DNA of 64,000 nucleotides, taken from assembly GCA_903813345.2 (NCBI GenBank), contig CAIIXF020000006.1, forward strand, positions 3,660,001-3,724,000. The letters run 5' to 3'. The first letter of the stretch is position 1. Each line of letters starts with the position of its first letter. The position numbers and the translations under genes were made by a program. Shown piece by piece: positions 40,253 to 52,900 of the stretch. This DNA is from Owenia fusiformis (taxonomy: Eukaryota; Annelida; Polychaeta; Sabellida; Oweniidae). A model generated the notes under the pieces. The model saw nothing but the letters and a program-made list of their open reading frames with translations. It searched no databases and had not been told where the DNA came from.

Positions 40253-41214
40253 GGGTTTGTGTAAAAAACCGGGTAACCGGGTGACCGGGTACTTAACGTT
40301 CCTAGCAGGGTTAGGATTTTTTTTATTTATAACGTTGGATCTGGACGATACATGTACGTTATTTTCGACGTCACGTTTTGAGGTTATTTCACATCGTAAG
40401 AACGTTTTGACAACGTTATCTTTTAACGTTAAAATAACGTCGGTAATGAACCGATTTAGTGAGAACATATTGACGTCTTTGTATCGTTTCCTTAACTCAC
40501 AAATATTTTGAAGCCATTTCCACAATGTTGAAATTCAACCATCCATCGACATTTTGCTGAATATTTAAATAACGTCAGATCAATACGGTCCATGAACGTC
40601 ATTATTGACGTCACCTTTTGAGGTTATTTCAAATCGAAAAAACGTTTCGACAACGTTAAATTTTAACGTTAACAATACGTCGGAAATGAACCGACTTCGT
40701 GAGAACACAAAGTTTTTGTCATGTTTTTTTCCACCAACAAATATTTTGATATTAAAAGCCTGTTTTGACAACGTTGAATTTTAACGTTTGAGTTACGTCA
40801 CATATGGACCAATGTAGTAAAAAATCAAACGTTCCTGTTCGTTATGTTTTCCACACTAACAACAACGTTCTTTTTATACCATCACTAGATGTCTCATGTT
40901 TACGTTGCCTCGATGTGTAAAGAACGAAAATGTGCAACGTCTTCTAGGAACGTATATGCTACTTATGTGCAACGTGACATGGACGTCACTGTTTGCTGGA
41001 TCGATTATTTTAAAAAGTGCTCTGTCTCGTATAGGGTAAAATATCGAACAGCAGTGCACTCGATAGGCTAAGTCTGTCAAGTCAATTCGATACTATATAT
41101 CGGGGGAAATGTGGAACTTTGAAAGATGGTAACCCTGCTAGGAACGTTAGGTACCCGGTCGACCGGGTACCCGGTTACCCGGTCACCCGGTCACCCGGTT
41201 TTTTACACAAACCC
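40253..41214. mobile_element. Mutator-type MITE with 9-bp target duplication
   Basis: Ends gggtttgtgtaaaaaaccgg and its inverse are flanked by cttcaggtt on both sides (40,244-40,252 and 41,215-41,223), a 9-bp duplication of the Mutator class. Each TIR (about 60-85 bp) carries tandem ccgggtnaccgggt units and the block 'cgttcctagcagggtta'. The interior is rich in aacgtt and contains two diverged copies of a ~130-bp module (about 40,340 and 40,590). No transposase. Confidence 0.85.
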
Positions 41215-41557
41215 CTTCAGGTTACGTGTCTAATCACGAGATGTCAATATTAACGGATTTTGAATTCAAAAGGTCAATAGACTCAATATCTTCTGCAGGT
41301 TATCCTGTCCGACTTAAACATATCAAAAAACTCTTAAAAAGATATGATAGATGGCATCATTTTCTGCTTTAAATAATTCTAGAATCAATAATTGTATAAT
41401 TTCATTTGTCAATCTACCGGAGGATTATTGTTATTTAGTTATCCCATGATAAATTAGATAATGATTCTCATTGAATGGAAATCGTACCGTGTTCACTTAT
41501 GGTATCACGCCCCCTAGATCTTTGAAGGTTGGTTAAAGTTTTCCGCGACTTTATATA

Positions 41558-42531
41558 CAGGGTGTTCCATATGTTTCAGGAATGATGCTGTATTTTGTTG
41601 ATCTACACTTCAATTTAGCTGAACTTTTGACAAAATGTGGCCAGATATGTTGTGAATAAGTTGTGAACGTTTTGTATCTTAAAGCTCAGTTGACTCAATA
41701 TTATGGTTGCTATAGTAACCCAGGGGTAGGGTAGGTGGAGCAGGTGCGCAAACCATGAAATATTTGTAAAAATAGTCATTTTTTGTATGAAGTGTGAGTA
41801 AGTATTAGGTTATCATAGTTGCATTATTTTTGTCAGAAATTAGACAAAAATGAAGGTGGATTCCTAGGAATTAAAAAAGTGTCATCTCTGATGACTTAAA
41901 ATTTGAAACAAAGGAGAATGATCAAAGGTCATTTTGGCTGAACGGCCATCTTGAAAAATGAAAATGTCATCAGCAAATCAAAAACTTACTTCCACTATTA
42001 GGGAACGCACGATCATAAAATGTGCGGGGACTCAATGATGGCAATGTCTAGAGTGTATGAGTGATACAAGCGGTTCAATTCTGGAAGGGAAACTGAGACC
42101 GATAATTCAAAATGTGGATGTCCGAGAACATTTCTGCAGACCCCGAGTATCCCAATCCTACAGGACGACTTTTCAATGGATGTCATCAATGATGAAATAA
42201 TTTTTTAATTTCCAGGAATCCGCATTCATTTTTGATTAATTTTCTGTTAAATTTTATGCAACTATGACAATCTAATACTTACCCACACATCATACAAAAA
42301 CTTACTATTTTTACAAATATTTCATATGATTTGCACGTTTTTACACCTGCTCCGCCTACCCTACCCCTGGATTACTATAGCAACCATATCATTAAATCTA
42401 CTAAGCTTTATGATATGAAATTCTCGCAACTTACTCACAACATATTCGGACACATTTTGAAAAAAGTCAGCTAAATTGAAAAGAAAACCAATAAAATACA
42501 GCATCATTCCTGAAACATATGGAACACCCTG
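41558..42531. mobile_element. mariner-type element with ~330-bp inverted repeats
   Basis: Cagggtgttccatatgtttcag and its inverse form the tips, with TA on both sides. Inverted similarity extends about 330 bases from each end. The centre (about 41,980-42,170) may be a decayed transposase N-terminus, but no open frame remains. Confidence 0.82.
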
Positions 42532-42716
42532 TACATTAAGGATATATTACTTTTGTTATTATTGCCTGTCAGTATCTTATATTAATTGTGATACTCATAA
42601 TATCTTTTTGATTCATCAGAGAGGCTGAGCAGAATAGAAATATGATGGTTTATTATGTTGATCTTAAATACGGGTTTTATAACTGCATAATCTGGAGTAA
42701 AATAGTGTGCTAATAT

Positions 42717-43559
42717 CAGGGGATAGAAACGCGTCCAGTATTTTCGTCTGTTAAAACTGGAAATACTGGACGCAGACCTCCATTTTTGATCCAGAGAGAG
42801 GTAGGTGTAATTTTACTCGGTAGTCTGTGATCGTTTTACAGTGTGTCCTTACCTAAAAACAGGCTCATCAGATTCCCAGTACATTGGGGAACATCCAATT
42901 CTTATAAAATAATAACTGTATCCATCTAGTTTTCTGTAATGTGGGGTTAAGCACAGAAATATTTTGATTTTTTCAGGAAATACACGAATCGAGTTATATT
43001 TCTTTTTATTTACCATTTCATTGACAAGATATGCAATTTTCTTGTGTATGAACTAACAATGTTCAATGAAAAATGTACTGAACGCAAGCGTGTTAATACC
43101 GGATGGCTTGCGCCCAGTACATTTTCATTTCGTCCGGTATTTCTTTAAATTTCGTCATTTTTCTATTTTCGATCATTTCAAAGCTAAGAGTTGCCGACTG
43201 GAAGCTGTATTCTTATTCCATACACAAGAAAATTGAATATCTTGTCAATGAAATGGTAAATAAAAAGAAATCTGACTGAATTCGTGTATTTCCTGGGAAA
43301 AAATCAAAGTATTTCCGTGCTTAACCCCACATTACAAAAAATCTAGATGAATGACTGTCATTTTATAAGAATTGTGTGTTCCTCAATGTACTGGGAATCT
43401 GATGAGCCTGTTTTTAGATAAGGAAACATTGTAAAACCATCAAAGGCTACCAAGTAAAATCACACGTGCACCTACCTCTCTCTGGATCGAAAATGGTGGT
43501 CTGCGTCCAGTATTTACAGTTGTACCAGACGAAAATACTGGACGCGTTTCTACCCCCTG
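42717..43559. mobile_element. 843-bp foldback element with 5-bp target duplication
   Basis: Arms of about 330-350 bases (cagggg...gaaacgcgtccagtattttcg) are inverted and meet near 43,130. The flanks repeat aatat (42,712-42,716 and 43,560-43,564). The element is almost entirely arm and encodes nothing. Confidence 0.87.
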
Positions 43560-44319
43560 AATATGGCGTACGAGTAAGTTAATGAATTTGGGAAAACAAA
43601 GTTCAACGATGATCCAACAAAGGTCCCGTGTGCTGTTTAAATCACTTGGCTTATGTTGTATCGGGAAAAAGTTGGAGTTTTTAAAAGCCCTTTTTGTTCG
43701 ATATATTTTGAGTTTATTAAAAGAAATTCAGTTGACTTTAACACGCTTTAATAGTCTATCATAACATAATGATTTACAGGGATGCATGCGCATACGATTA
43801 TTCTTGGCGTAATATAATTGTACTGAGTAGGAAAATTGTTTTAGTAGTAATGGTAAAAATATTAAGATATATACTCCCCCGTGAGCAGTCTTTTAGGAGG
43901 CAACTCCCTGTTTATGAATACATATGAAATTGAGTGATTTTGCATACATTGGTTCAAAATATAAATAATATACTTTATATTTTTATATACTTGCACATCA
44001 TTTTGACAAAAACAATATTCGAGAAACCTTGGTAAGGGGTCGCCTTATTGGCCTCCCTTGATGCAAAAACCATATATACACAATCTTCGTCATTAACTGC
44101 ACTATACTGTCGGATATTACGCGTCTAAGTTTTTTAGAATTGGTTAAATGTAAAACTGACTATGAGGTATTACCAACTCTTAAACAAAGAATGATATTAT
44201 ATTATTCATCCATACAGTGTGCCCAGGGTGGTTGCCTCCTCAAAGCTACTTATAACTATAATGCGTGTTATTGTCTCAATGACAATTTTTAAAATTGCGA
44301 TAAGTGCTTTGTGATAACT
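43560..44319. other. upstream region of the peptide-precursor gene
   Basis: No other gene seen. It holds the presumed promoter of the 44,394 gene. Confidence 0.4.
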
Positions 44320-44327
44320 TATAAAGG
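44320..44327 (+). promoter_or_regulatory. TATA box of peptide-precursor gene
   Basis: Cttataaagggg is a strong TATA element. It would place the start of transcription near 44,350, giving a leader of about 45 bases before the ATG at 44,394. Confidence 0.65.
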
Positions 44328-44393
44328 GGTGCAGAATCAAAATTCCATCACTTCAACCAAAGCAGCACTTCTATTAGATAGCGATCAACAATC

Positions 44394-44855
44394 ATGGACA
44401 TCTTCACTTACTTGATGTTCGCGAGTGTGATTCTTGTCTGCTCTTTGATTGAAGAGAGCAATGCTGCTGTGCTTAGAGTTAACAAAAACGTTGCCAAACT
44501 AAATCAAATCGCTGATGGCGATCTCGAAGTTGAAAGTGAATATTCTGACAATCAGGCAAAGGCTCAAGACACCAGGGAAACAGTGTCCGACCAACGTAGC
44601 AAACGTAGTGCACATTTGAACTTTAGCGCAGTGATGCCAGGACCAAGATTTCACAGACACAGGGGACACAGTCTTCGGACACATCTTAAGTCAAGACGCA
44701 ACAAATCCAGGTCGTCAAATGTCCGAAGAAGAATAACAGGCGGAGGTAAAGGTACGTGGACGTGGTTACCCGCATACAAAAGATACGCCTGGTTGCCAGA
44801 AGAGAAGCCAGACAAGGACGACAGTTTCAGCAAACTTATGCGTTATGGAAAGTGA
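44394..44855 (+). CDS. secreted peptide precursor with C-terminal amidation signal
   Basis: A single-exon 153-residue ORF with good context (atcATGg). Residues 1-24 form a signal peptide cut near SNA|AV. The mature part is strongly basic. Visible processing sites are RSKR (68-71), RR (101-102), RRR (111-113) and KR (129-130). The protein ends SKLMRYGK, so cleavage at 130 and trimming of the last Lys would leave a 21-residue peptide ending LMRY-amide. Such a C-terminus recalls RYamide/luqin-type neuropeptides, but the position at the end of the precursor and lack of cysteines differ from known luqin precursors. It could instead be a cationic defence peptide. The prepropeptide call is well supported; the family is not. 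Confidence 0.75.
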   Translation: MDIFTYLMFASVILVCSLIEESNAAVLRVNKNVAKLNQIADGDLEVESEYSDNQAKAQDTRETVSDQRSKRSAHLNFSAVMPGPRFHRHRGHSLRTHLKSRRNKSRSSNVRRRITGGGKGTWTWLPAYKRYAWLPEEKPDKDDSFSKLMRYGK

Positions 44856-45253
44856 GCCCAAAGTAAAGAAGTAAGGGTACGACTAAAAGTTTCAAAAACA
44901 TTAATGAAATTCACGGTTGTTCGTTATTCGCAAGATGGGACAATGAGAACAATTGTGCCGCTAACTTTTGGTGATTCTGAAACTGAAATTAACATTTAGA
45001 TTCGAATGTTTGAATTGATTTAGCATACTTGAAAGCTGGCGATCATAGAAGTTGAAAATAATGTTGTATAAATGGCGTTAACTATTGAAACGACATTGTG
45101 TTCGTGATATTTCAAATCGATGTGGCGTGACGTGGACTATAAATTTATATTCAGTGCGTAAAATGTTAAAACAATGTGGCGTACGTGACTTTAATGTAGA
45201 TTTTGGCGTAGATGATATGAACTTTAGTCGATGTGGCGTAAAATGGTATTCAC

Positions 45254-45259
45254 AATAAA
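45254..45259 (+). terminator. polyadenylation signal candidate of peptide-precursor gene
   Basis: AATAAA about 400 bases after the stop codon. The 3' UTR contains three copies of a 'gatgtggcgta' word (45,119, 45,172 and 45,230 regions). Confidence 0.45.
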
Positions 45260-46814
45260 ATTTAAAATTACGCTGTATAAAAAGCGTAAACTGATGAAGA
45301 ACTAATAGCTGACCGAAATCACAAACGGTGAAAAGAAGGAATGGTGATTACCAAGAAATTTTTAATCGTTAGCAATACATACTAAGTGTCTAGTACAATG
45401 GTTTTAAAAGATGTGACATGAAATGTTGTGTTGTTGTATTTCGAAGTGTTTAAAATTGTGAAATTCAGAGTTGCTCACCGTTGATTTATCATTTTTCCAA
45501 GTACTGTAATTTTCAATGGACGGTTTGGAAGTATTTTTCAAACTTATGATAGTAAATTTGTTTACACAATGGTGATAAACTAAATAATTATTTAATCGTT
45601 AGTAATACATATACACTGTAATGAGATGGTCTGATATATCTGAATAGTTTTGAAGAATGTGACATAACATGTCATTGTTGTAAATGTTGTATTTTAAAGT
45701 GTTAAACGTTGTACAGATTGACTGAGAGATGTCACACCATTGTTTAATTACCTTTCATTGTGAACTTTCCAAAAATACTTTCTCTATGACACCGTATACA
45801 ATGGTTGGTTTAATCATTCTTATCAACCAAATACGAATAGATGTATACGAGTTATTGGAAGCGCTACATTTATTATTAAAAATTATACTACTGTGAGGTT
45901 CTTTATATAATTATTCCATGTATTTGATCAGCGATGTGAATCATGAAATGTTTACATATTGGCTACAATCGACGCAATCCATCTAAACTGCTTGTATTTT
46001 ACATTTCTATAATATCGTGTTTTACAGGTATCTGTGATTTGGGCAAGACACTAATTGAATCATTGTGTTTTTTCTTTTATAGTTTGCTATGTAAAATAAA
46101 AACAGGTATAATGAACAGGAACAACGATAACTTCGGTATTTACAAGACGAATTATGATAAATCACATTAAAAACTACGCAACCCAACCAAATGAGTGTCT
46201 GAATTGCGTCGAATCTGTCAAGCGTGGTTGGTCAGATAAATGACTCAGGATTCTGAATGTTGTAATAAAAAAATAAAAAAAAATAAAAAAACGCAAAAAC
46301 GTAAAAATGTATATAATCATAAATTATAAACTGTTAAAATCTTCGATCAAGTTTATATGTAATCTTCACAATTATGTTAGATCTGGACACATAATAACAA
46401 ACTTCTGAATATTTCAATTTTTCCAAACTTGTCTTACAGTTAAATCATTGATCATAATAACAAATTTTACACCAAGATTTATAAAAATATCATTTCAAAA
46501 TTAGAAATAAAAATAGAAAAAACAAACAAACTCGTTTTTGTTATTTTCATAATGTATATTTTCATGCCCTTACTACATCTTGACATACATATGAATAACT
46601 CTTCCCATTTTTATGTGAGACAATAAGCTCTTTAATATCTTTAATATAATTGAGGGCCACTTCCCCAGTCTATTTTCTAAATTATGGCCTATTTTGAAAA
46701 ATGAAGGACAAAACTAAGAATTGTTTTGTGCTGCACAGGTTTCTCCCTGACAGGTGCTTTTGCACTTCTTTTATTATTTTCTTTAATAAAAAAATCACTA
46801 CATATTTCACCAAT
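45260..46814. other. no gene seen
   Basis: AT-rich spacer between convergent genes. A-rich simple stretch at about 46,265-46,300. Confidence 0.4.
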
Positions 46815-46930
46815 CTAGCAGACACTACAGCTTTTCCGACAATTGACAAGCATGTATCCAGGATTGATCCTGCATTCTCCTCTCCCAGCCCAAGAAGCAC
46901 AATTACGGTGCTTGTCCGAACAATTACCTC
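46815..46930 (-). CDS. peptidase exon 8: ShK domain 2 and stop
   Basis: After gttttag. It encodes NCSDKHRNCASWAGRGEC, then VNCRKSCSVC and stop at 46,815. The ShK domain is complete. Confidence 0.88.
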
Positions 46931-49900
46931 CTAAAACACAATAGTACATTACACCACGTGGTATTGGGATCGATTTCAATACGCTGTGTTTGTTAAAGAT
47001 AAATGAAGGCCTTGTAGTCCTTACATTTTGTCTGTAATAACTCAAACGAAGAGAACGATGGAATAATTGATCAAGCATTTTACATTTTACACATCGGCGA
47101 TGGATTCTTACACACAGACACACAAACAAATAAATACCAATTTTTAATTCATCTATAAAAACCCATCGAAGACTTGTATTTTTATCCGTATATGATCATG
47201 GAAAATGGCTCCGCGCAAGTCCAATGGAAGTTGTTTTTACAATATAAGTCACAGACACAAACAACAGGCTTCTTCCAGTTTGTTTCATGAATACTGTGAA
47301 TATTTACGCAAAAAAATGCCAACGGGAAAGACCAACAATTGTTACAGAAGACAGCAAGAAAAGGGAACATCTAAGTGTACACCATTCATAAGGAAAACAA
47401 ACCCCAACAATCCCAAACCATAATTCAACGTGAAAAGAAACAATGTCCAATACCCTCTCATCCCATCATTCAAATTACATTATTACAGCCCAGAACCATT
47501 ACCATGTAACACATTTCATACATACAGAAGCCATTACAATATATGTTGAAGAATAAATATAAATTGCTAAACCGAAAATCATTACATCAAAAATAGTTGT
47601 AGATATTTGCTGGAATTACACCTGGCGTTTTACAAAAGCTTCTTCGGTTTTAACCAGGTTTAAGAATTAGGTGTAATCACGATTGCGGTTTTACAAAAGC
47701 GCTTTTCTAAAACTCCAAGAACCCTTGTCACTAGTAAACGGCATAAGTCGTTAGGCGTTTTAAGTGTGCAGTGTAATACCGATCGGTTTTTGTAAAACGC
47801 CTTACCCGGGCTTTTACTAGTATTTAACATTTTCCCTAAACGAAATATTTGATACATTTGAAACATTTGATACATGATCAGACATCCGGTCACGCTGCTA
47901 TCTGGCTATATCTAAATTGAAAAATGGATGATGGTCGCCAGGTCACATCGAAATCAAGTGTTATCTTCAGAGAATATGTACACCTTTTATTATGTTTTCT
48001 CATAATTAATAAAATATAAAAATTATGCAATGTCATGCATTTCTAATCAAATTATGGAAGATCAGTTTTGTCTTAGATGCAAAAAGAATACATTTACAGG
48101 AGATGTACATATACATGTATGCTGGATGTTATCCATAACTACATCGTTAAAAGTGCACGAAAGGCGTTTTAGAAAAAACAGGTGTAATTCCAATATATAA
48201 ATCCTAAGACGCTTTAGAAATGCAGGTGTAATCAGAATGGCGATTTTGTAAAGCGTCTTCCACTAAAACGTTTTAGCGGATTTTGTGGTGTACAGTAATT
48301 CCAGCAATTATATCCACAGCGAGTGGAATTGTTTGAGACTACTTTCGATTTGCCCTTGTACAGTTGAAAGGATGATGGAGCCAATGGAATCAACTGTAAT
48401 AGATTTAGTGGAAATGATTTGAACACAAAGACTGTATTAGGTCTAAGGTTCTGGATAATGGTCTTTCATCTTAGTCTTATTGGGGCTCATAAACCAATCG
48501 TAACTTCTTTTACTGATCGAATCGTGAATCCACGGTGATGAATTTTGTAAAATAACAGAGTAGCAATATCATCCGAATAATTGGCCTGGTAATTTTACAT
48601 CACTTTCGATATGCTTTGTAAATATTGTTATACAGACGTGTATTTTCTAAACTTATTAATATAAGCTACAATTTATACACCGGCCTACATGCAATCTTCT
48701 CTAAAATTTTAATAACACAACAACGTTCCAGATTCTATAGATTTTGTACTATTTCAGCTTTGATTTTTTGTGAAAACACAATTTTTATAAAATCCATTGC
48801 TATGGCTACTGAAATAATTGAAGTGAAAAAGTTTTGTTGATATATTGTATATACTAAACTATACAGGGTGAGCCAAAAAAGGTAACCCAAACTTATTTTA
48901 ATACTCACGATCAGTCATCCAGTAAAGGTTGAGAAAACTTGGTTCACTTTTGCTAAATATGACTCAAAACGCATACTGGATGAAGGAGTTATAATTAAGA
49001 TTTGTTTGGGTTAACTTTTTTGGTTCACTCTGTATTATTTTTTTGTGATTTCGAAAAATACCATGAAGACTCCTCTTAAAGCCTGTTTACATTTGGCGAT
49101 TTAAAAATGTCAAATTAAAGTCATAAACCCGACCTTGTGTTATTGATGAAAAGATCCAAACAATTTATGTAGTACATGCTTTAGCAGTCTCCTCGACGTA
49201 GAGGTAGGTAGGGATGTCAACATTTTGAAGGGGAGTTTACTCACCTGAGCTACAGGTGTTGCAACTCTTCTTACAATTGTTTTTCACATAGTGATTACTT
49301 TGACAGTAGTTTCTCCATACCCCACAGTATCGATTCTTGTCCTCACACCCTAATGTATTAGAATGAGCAACTAATAAACACAAAACAATATAATCGAGAG
49401 TGGTTATTATGATAGGCAAATTATCCTTATTGTAGAATTAAATATGGTTGATTTGTCATAATATTGGCAAGGAGGACAATAAATATATAAGCACTAGTGC
49501 CAAAGGGAAAGGACCAAAAGTTGTAATGGAATTTAGCAAGAAAAAGCAAACTCTAAGTGCATACCAGTCAAGAAAAACAAACCCCATATAGCCCAAAACC
49601 ATGATCTAACGTGAAAAGAAACAATGTCTAATACCCCCTTTCCCCCACCATTTAAGAATCAATATCACAATCCAAGACCAGAAGACCAAGGGACATGTCA
49701 TTCATACTGAAGTCATTACAATACATGTTGAAGAAAAAATTAGAAATTGATAGCCAATTGATAGCCAATACTCATTACCTCAAAAATTAACCACAAGTTC
49801 GATGAAGCTACATTGTTCACATCAAAACACACTGTCCAAATATAAAAAATATCACTTCCTCAATACCGTTACTTAATTTTCCTCTTCAACTCAAAAATAA

Positions 49901-52900
49901 TACTTTTCGGATTTGATGAATCTTTGAATAATTTTGATAGATGTTGTCACATGTGAACGAATAAAACAAAAATGAACGAAATTTTTGCTCAATCAATTTG
50001 TTGTGACAATAGTTTACACATGCTCCAATCCTCCCCTAATATCATCAACGGAAAGCAAGATGTAATTTAAATTCAACAGGACATCTCAACCACACAATAT
50101 CACATCACCAAACAATATAATGTATTCAATTTTGATAATTGGCAATTTGAGATAAATAGCGTCGACTGAGGGAATACGGAGGTAATTTCAGATAATTACA
50201 ATCAGTTAAGTATCGGAAGCTCAATTACTTTGTAGAATAGTATACCATAATCATGACGAACATATGTGGAGAAGGCAATGAATCATCGAGTTTGTGTACA
50301 AGTACCTGTAAAAGTACACATACCTGAAGGGGGTGCTGTTGGGGGTGGACGAACTGTGCGTGGAGGATTTCTAGTAGTAATTTCTCCTCCGCCACCTCCT
50401 CCTCCGCCGCCTCCTCCCCCACCTCCCCTGCAGTTCATTTTAAGCCTCTGATTTGCTTCTGCACCTAAGTAAGAGAAATTCAAATATGATATACTCATTT
50501 AATTAATGCAATTATCTTATTGTTACCTACGATCTCGTATCAGGTCAACACTTCCGGAATGAACAAATAAGTTAGACGTCATCCATCCGCATATTACTTA
50601 CTTCTACTCTTTGTGCACCTTTTGATGTAGGTGTTATCACAAGCAAAGACTTCTCGGATGATGTTATACAGGGCTGGGTCGTAATTCCTCAATGCGTTTC
50701 TGTTACTGATCGGCCCTGCTACACCATCAGGCCGGGCGACGTGGCGGTTTACGTTGTGGTAGCTCTGAACACCCTCTGCCTAGAAACACAAGAAATGGAG
50801 CATATACAGTTCAATAGTGAAAGATGTGTATTATACAAATACTCGATGATCAGGAGCTGGATGCGGCAGAATACCTATTCGAGAAAAAATATTACGTGAT
50901 TATGACCCAAGTTTATTTTTGATTCTTTTTGTAAGACATACAATTGAAGTGATTTAGATTATTGTTTGTTAATGCACTTTCTTTATTACTCGTATGTTTC
51001 CCTACCCAATATTCTTGGACTGTGCTCATGGAGTACGTATTTGCCCATCTTCCAGCTGCTCTCGCGGAGTTATACAATGCAGTAAGTCGGCTGTGAAATC
51101 CGCGTATTGCAACATTTGCCCCAATAAGATGCAACGCATGTACATATTCATGAAGGTTGATATCTTGAGCCCGATAACGATCGCTGGACAAGCAAAGAGC
51201 ATTTTCTTCTCCCGCTGTGGAGATTGGGAGTGCTCTTGTTGCTCCTAGACCCCTGGCACGCTGGTTCCACCAGGCTGGCAGGAAACTGTGTTCGGGAATG
51301 CTGGTGGTGCCTTCGTTGATTCCAATCAGAGCAACTCGACCACCACTCTTGTAGAAAGCGTTTCTTACATCGTATCTGTCTGCCAGCATGAATCTCAACA
51401 CATAACAGGCTCTCTGAAGAGCATTGTTACTAACTCTGCTTGAACCTAAAAAATAAAACTCATCCAACCACTACTAAGTAAACTAACGAGAGTCTTTGTC
51501 ATTATAATATAATTAAGAATAACATGTACTTACTGACAACTGGAATGCCATATGCTTCAGTATATTTCTGGTAAAAGGTGGACAGTCCCCGGGGAAACAT
51601 ATGTGCACTGCTCCGCAGGAAACTAGGCACTCCCCTGATACTGGCGCAACTGTGGGTGTTAGTCGCACTCCCAGGTCTGTTCCCGGCGTAGTCCATAGTA
51701 ACGTTCGTACTGCCATCTAGAAACCATTGATCGATTAAGTTAATTTGGACAATTTTGTCCAAAATTCAAAGTTTTAAGTCATACATCACTCATCATCAAA
51801 ATATCCACATGGGCAATGAGATCCCTCATCACAGCCCTTTGAACTACTCCATTTTGAAATTTTACAAGAATATTAGGTATAAGTAGATATTACAGCAGTT
51901 TTTATAATGATTCAAAATTAATTCTAGGGCAACAAAAATACGAAACAATATTACAATACCAAGAGGTAAGCCATTTCCGTAGAGTTGGTAATAGCTGGAT
52001 TCATCCAACAATAAATTGTCACTATCCATCATAGGAGGAGGCGCAGAAGAAAAAACACCTAAAATAAATAATATCGGAGTTTCTGATCCAAGGCCATAAA
52101 ATGCAATGTTAACTTCGAGCATAGTGTTAGTATTGTATAGCAATTAAAGCACCTTGTTGCACATGTATCAGATTAGCATACCGAGTTCTCAATGAGTTTC
52201 TATGGGAATAGTTTGGATGTTATGAGTATTGGCTATCAATTTTTCAATTTTTCTTCAACATGTATTGTAATGACTTCAGTATGAATGAAATGTCCCTTGG
52301 TGTTCTAGTCCTGGATTGTGATATTGGTTCTCGATTGGAGGGGGGGAGGGGATGTTAGACATTGTTTCTTTTCAAGTTAGATCATGGGTTTGGGATATAT
52401 AGGGTCTACTTTTCTTATGACAGATTTACACTTAGAGTTTGATTTTCTTGTTGGGTTTCCTTAAAGTTTTTAGTCACTCTTCCCTTTTGGCATTTGTGCT
52501 TATATATTGAAGAACTGAATGCATTCAACAGTTGTTATGCCGAACATCAGTCGGAGGCCCTATCACACCAAACTAGTTCTCGACCGTTCTTTCCAGTCAT
52601 ACGTCCAGTCCCCAAAAATTCAGTAAAACGGGCTAAATTTGGCCGTGGTTGGGAAAGATGTCTGAAATAATTAGCTATTCGTTCATAAACAGTCTTCAAT
52701 ACGTCAATCTCATTCGCAACCAGTCCGGCAACGTTTTAGGAACACACAGTGGCAACTAGTTTTGTGTGATAGCTATATTTTGCTAACTCGTTCATGGGCA
52801 GCCTTAATACGTTCTTAATCAGTTTAAACCCGTTATACCTCGTTCTCAGAAAACTGAGCAGGCTCTAAGTTCTGGATGACCTACCATACACGTTCGAGTA

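Noticed and set aside
8403-41214. CRISPR array, among the many tandem arrays
   Set aside because: Repeats are contiguous and degenerate, without unique spacers or cas genes, in an intron-containing animal genome.
45943-46170. 75-residue plus-strand ORF after the peptide-precursor gene
   Set aside because: AT-rich chance frame without upstream signal or family features.
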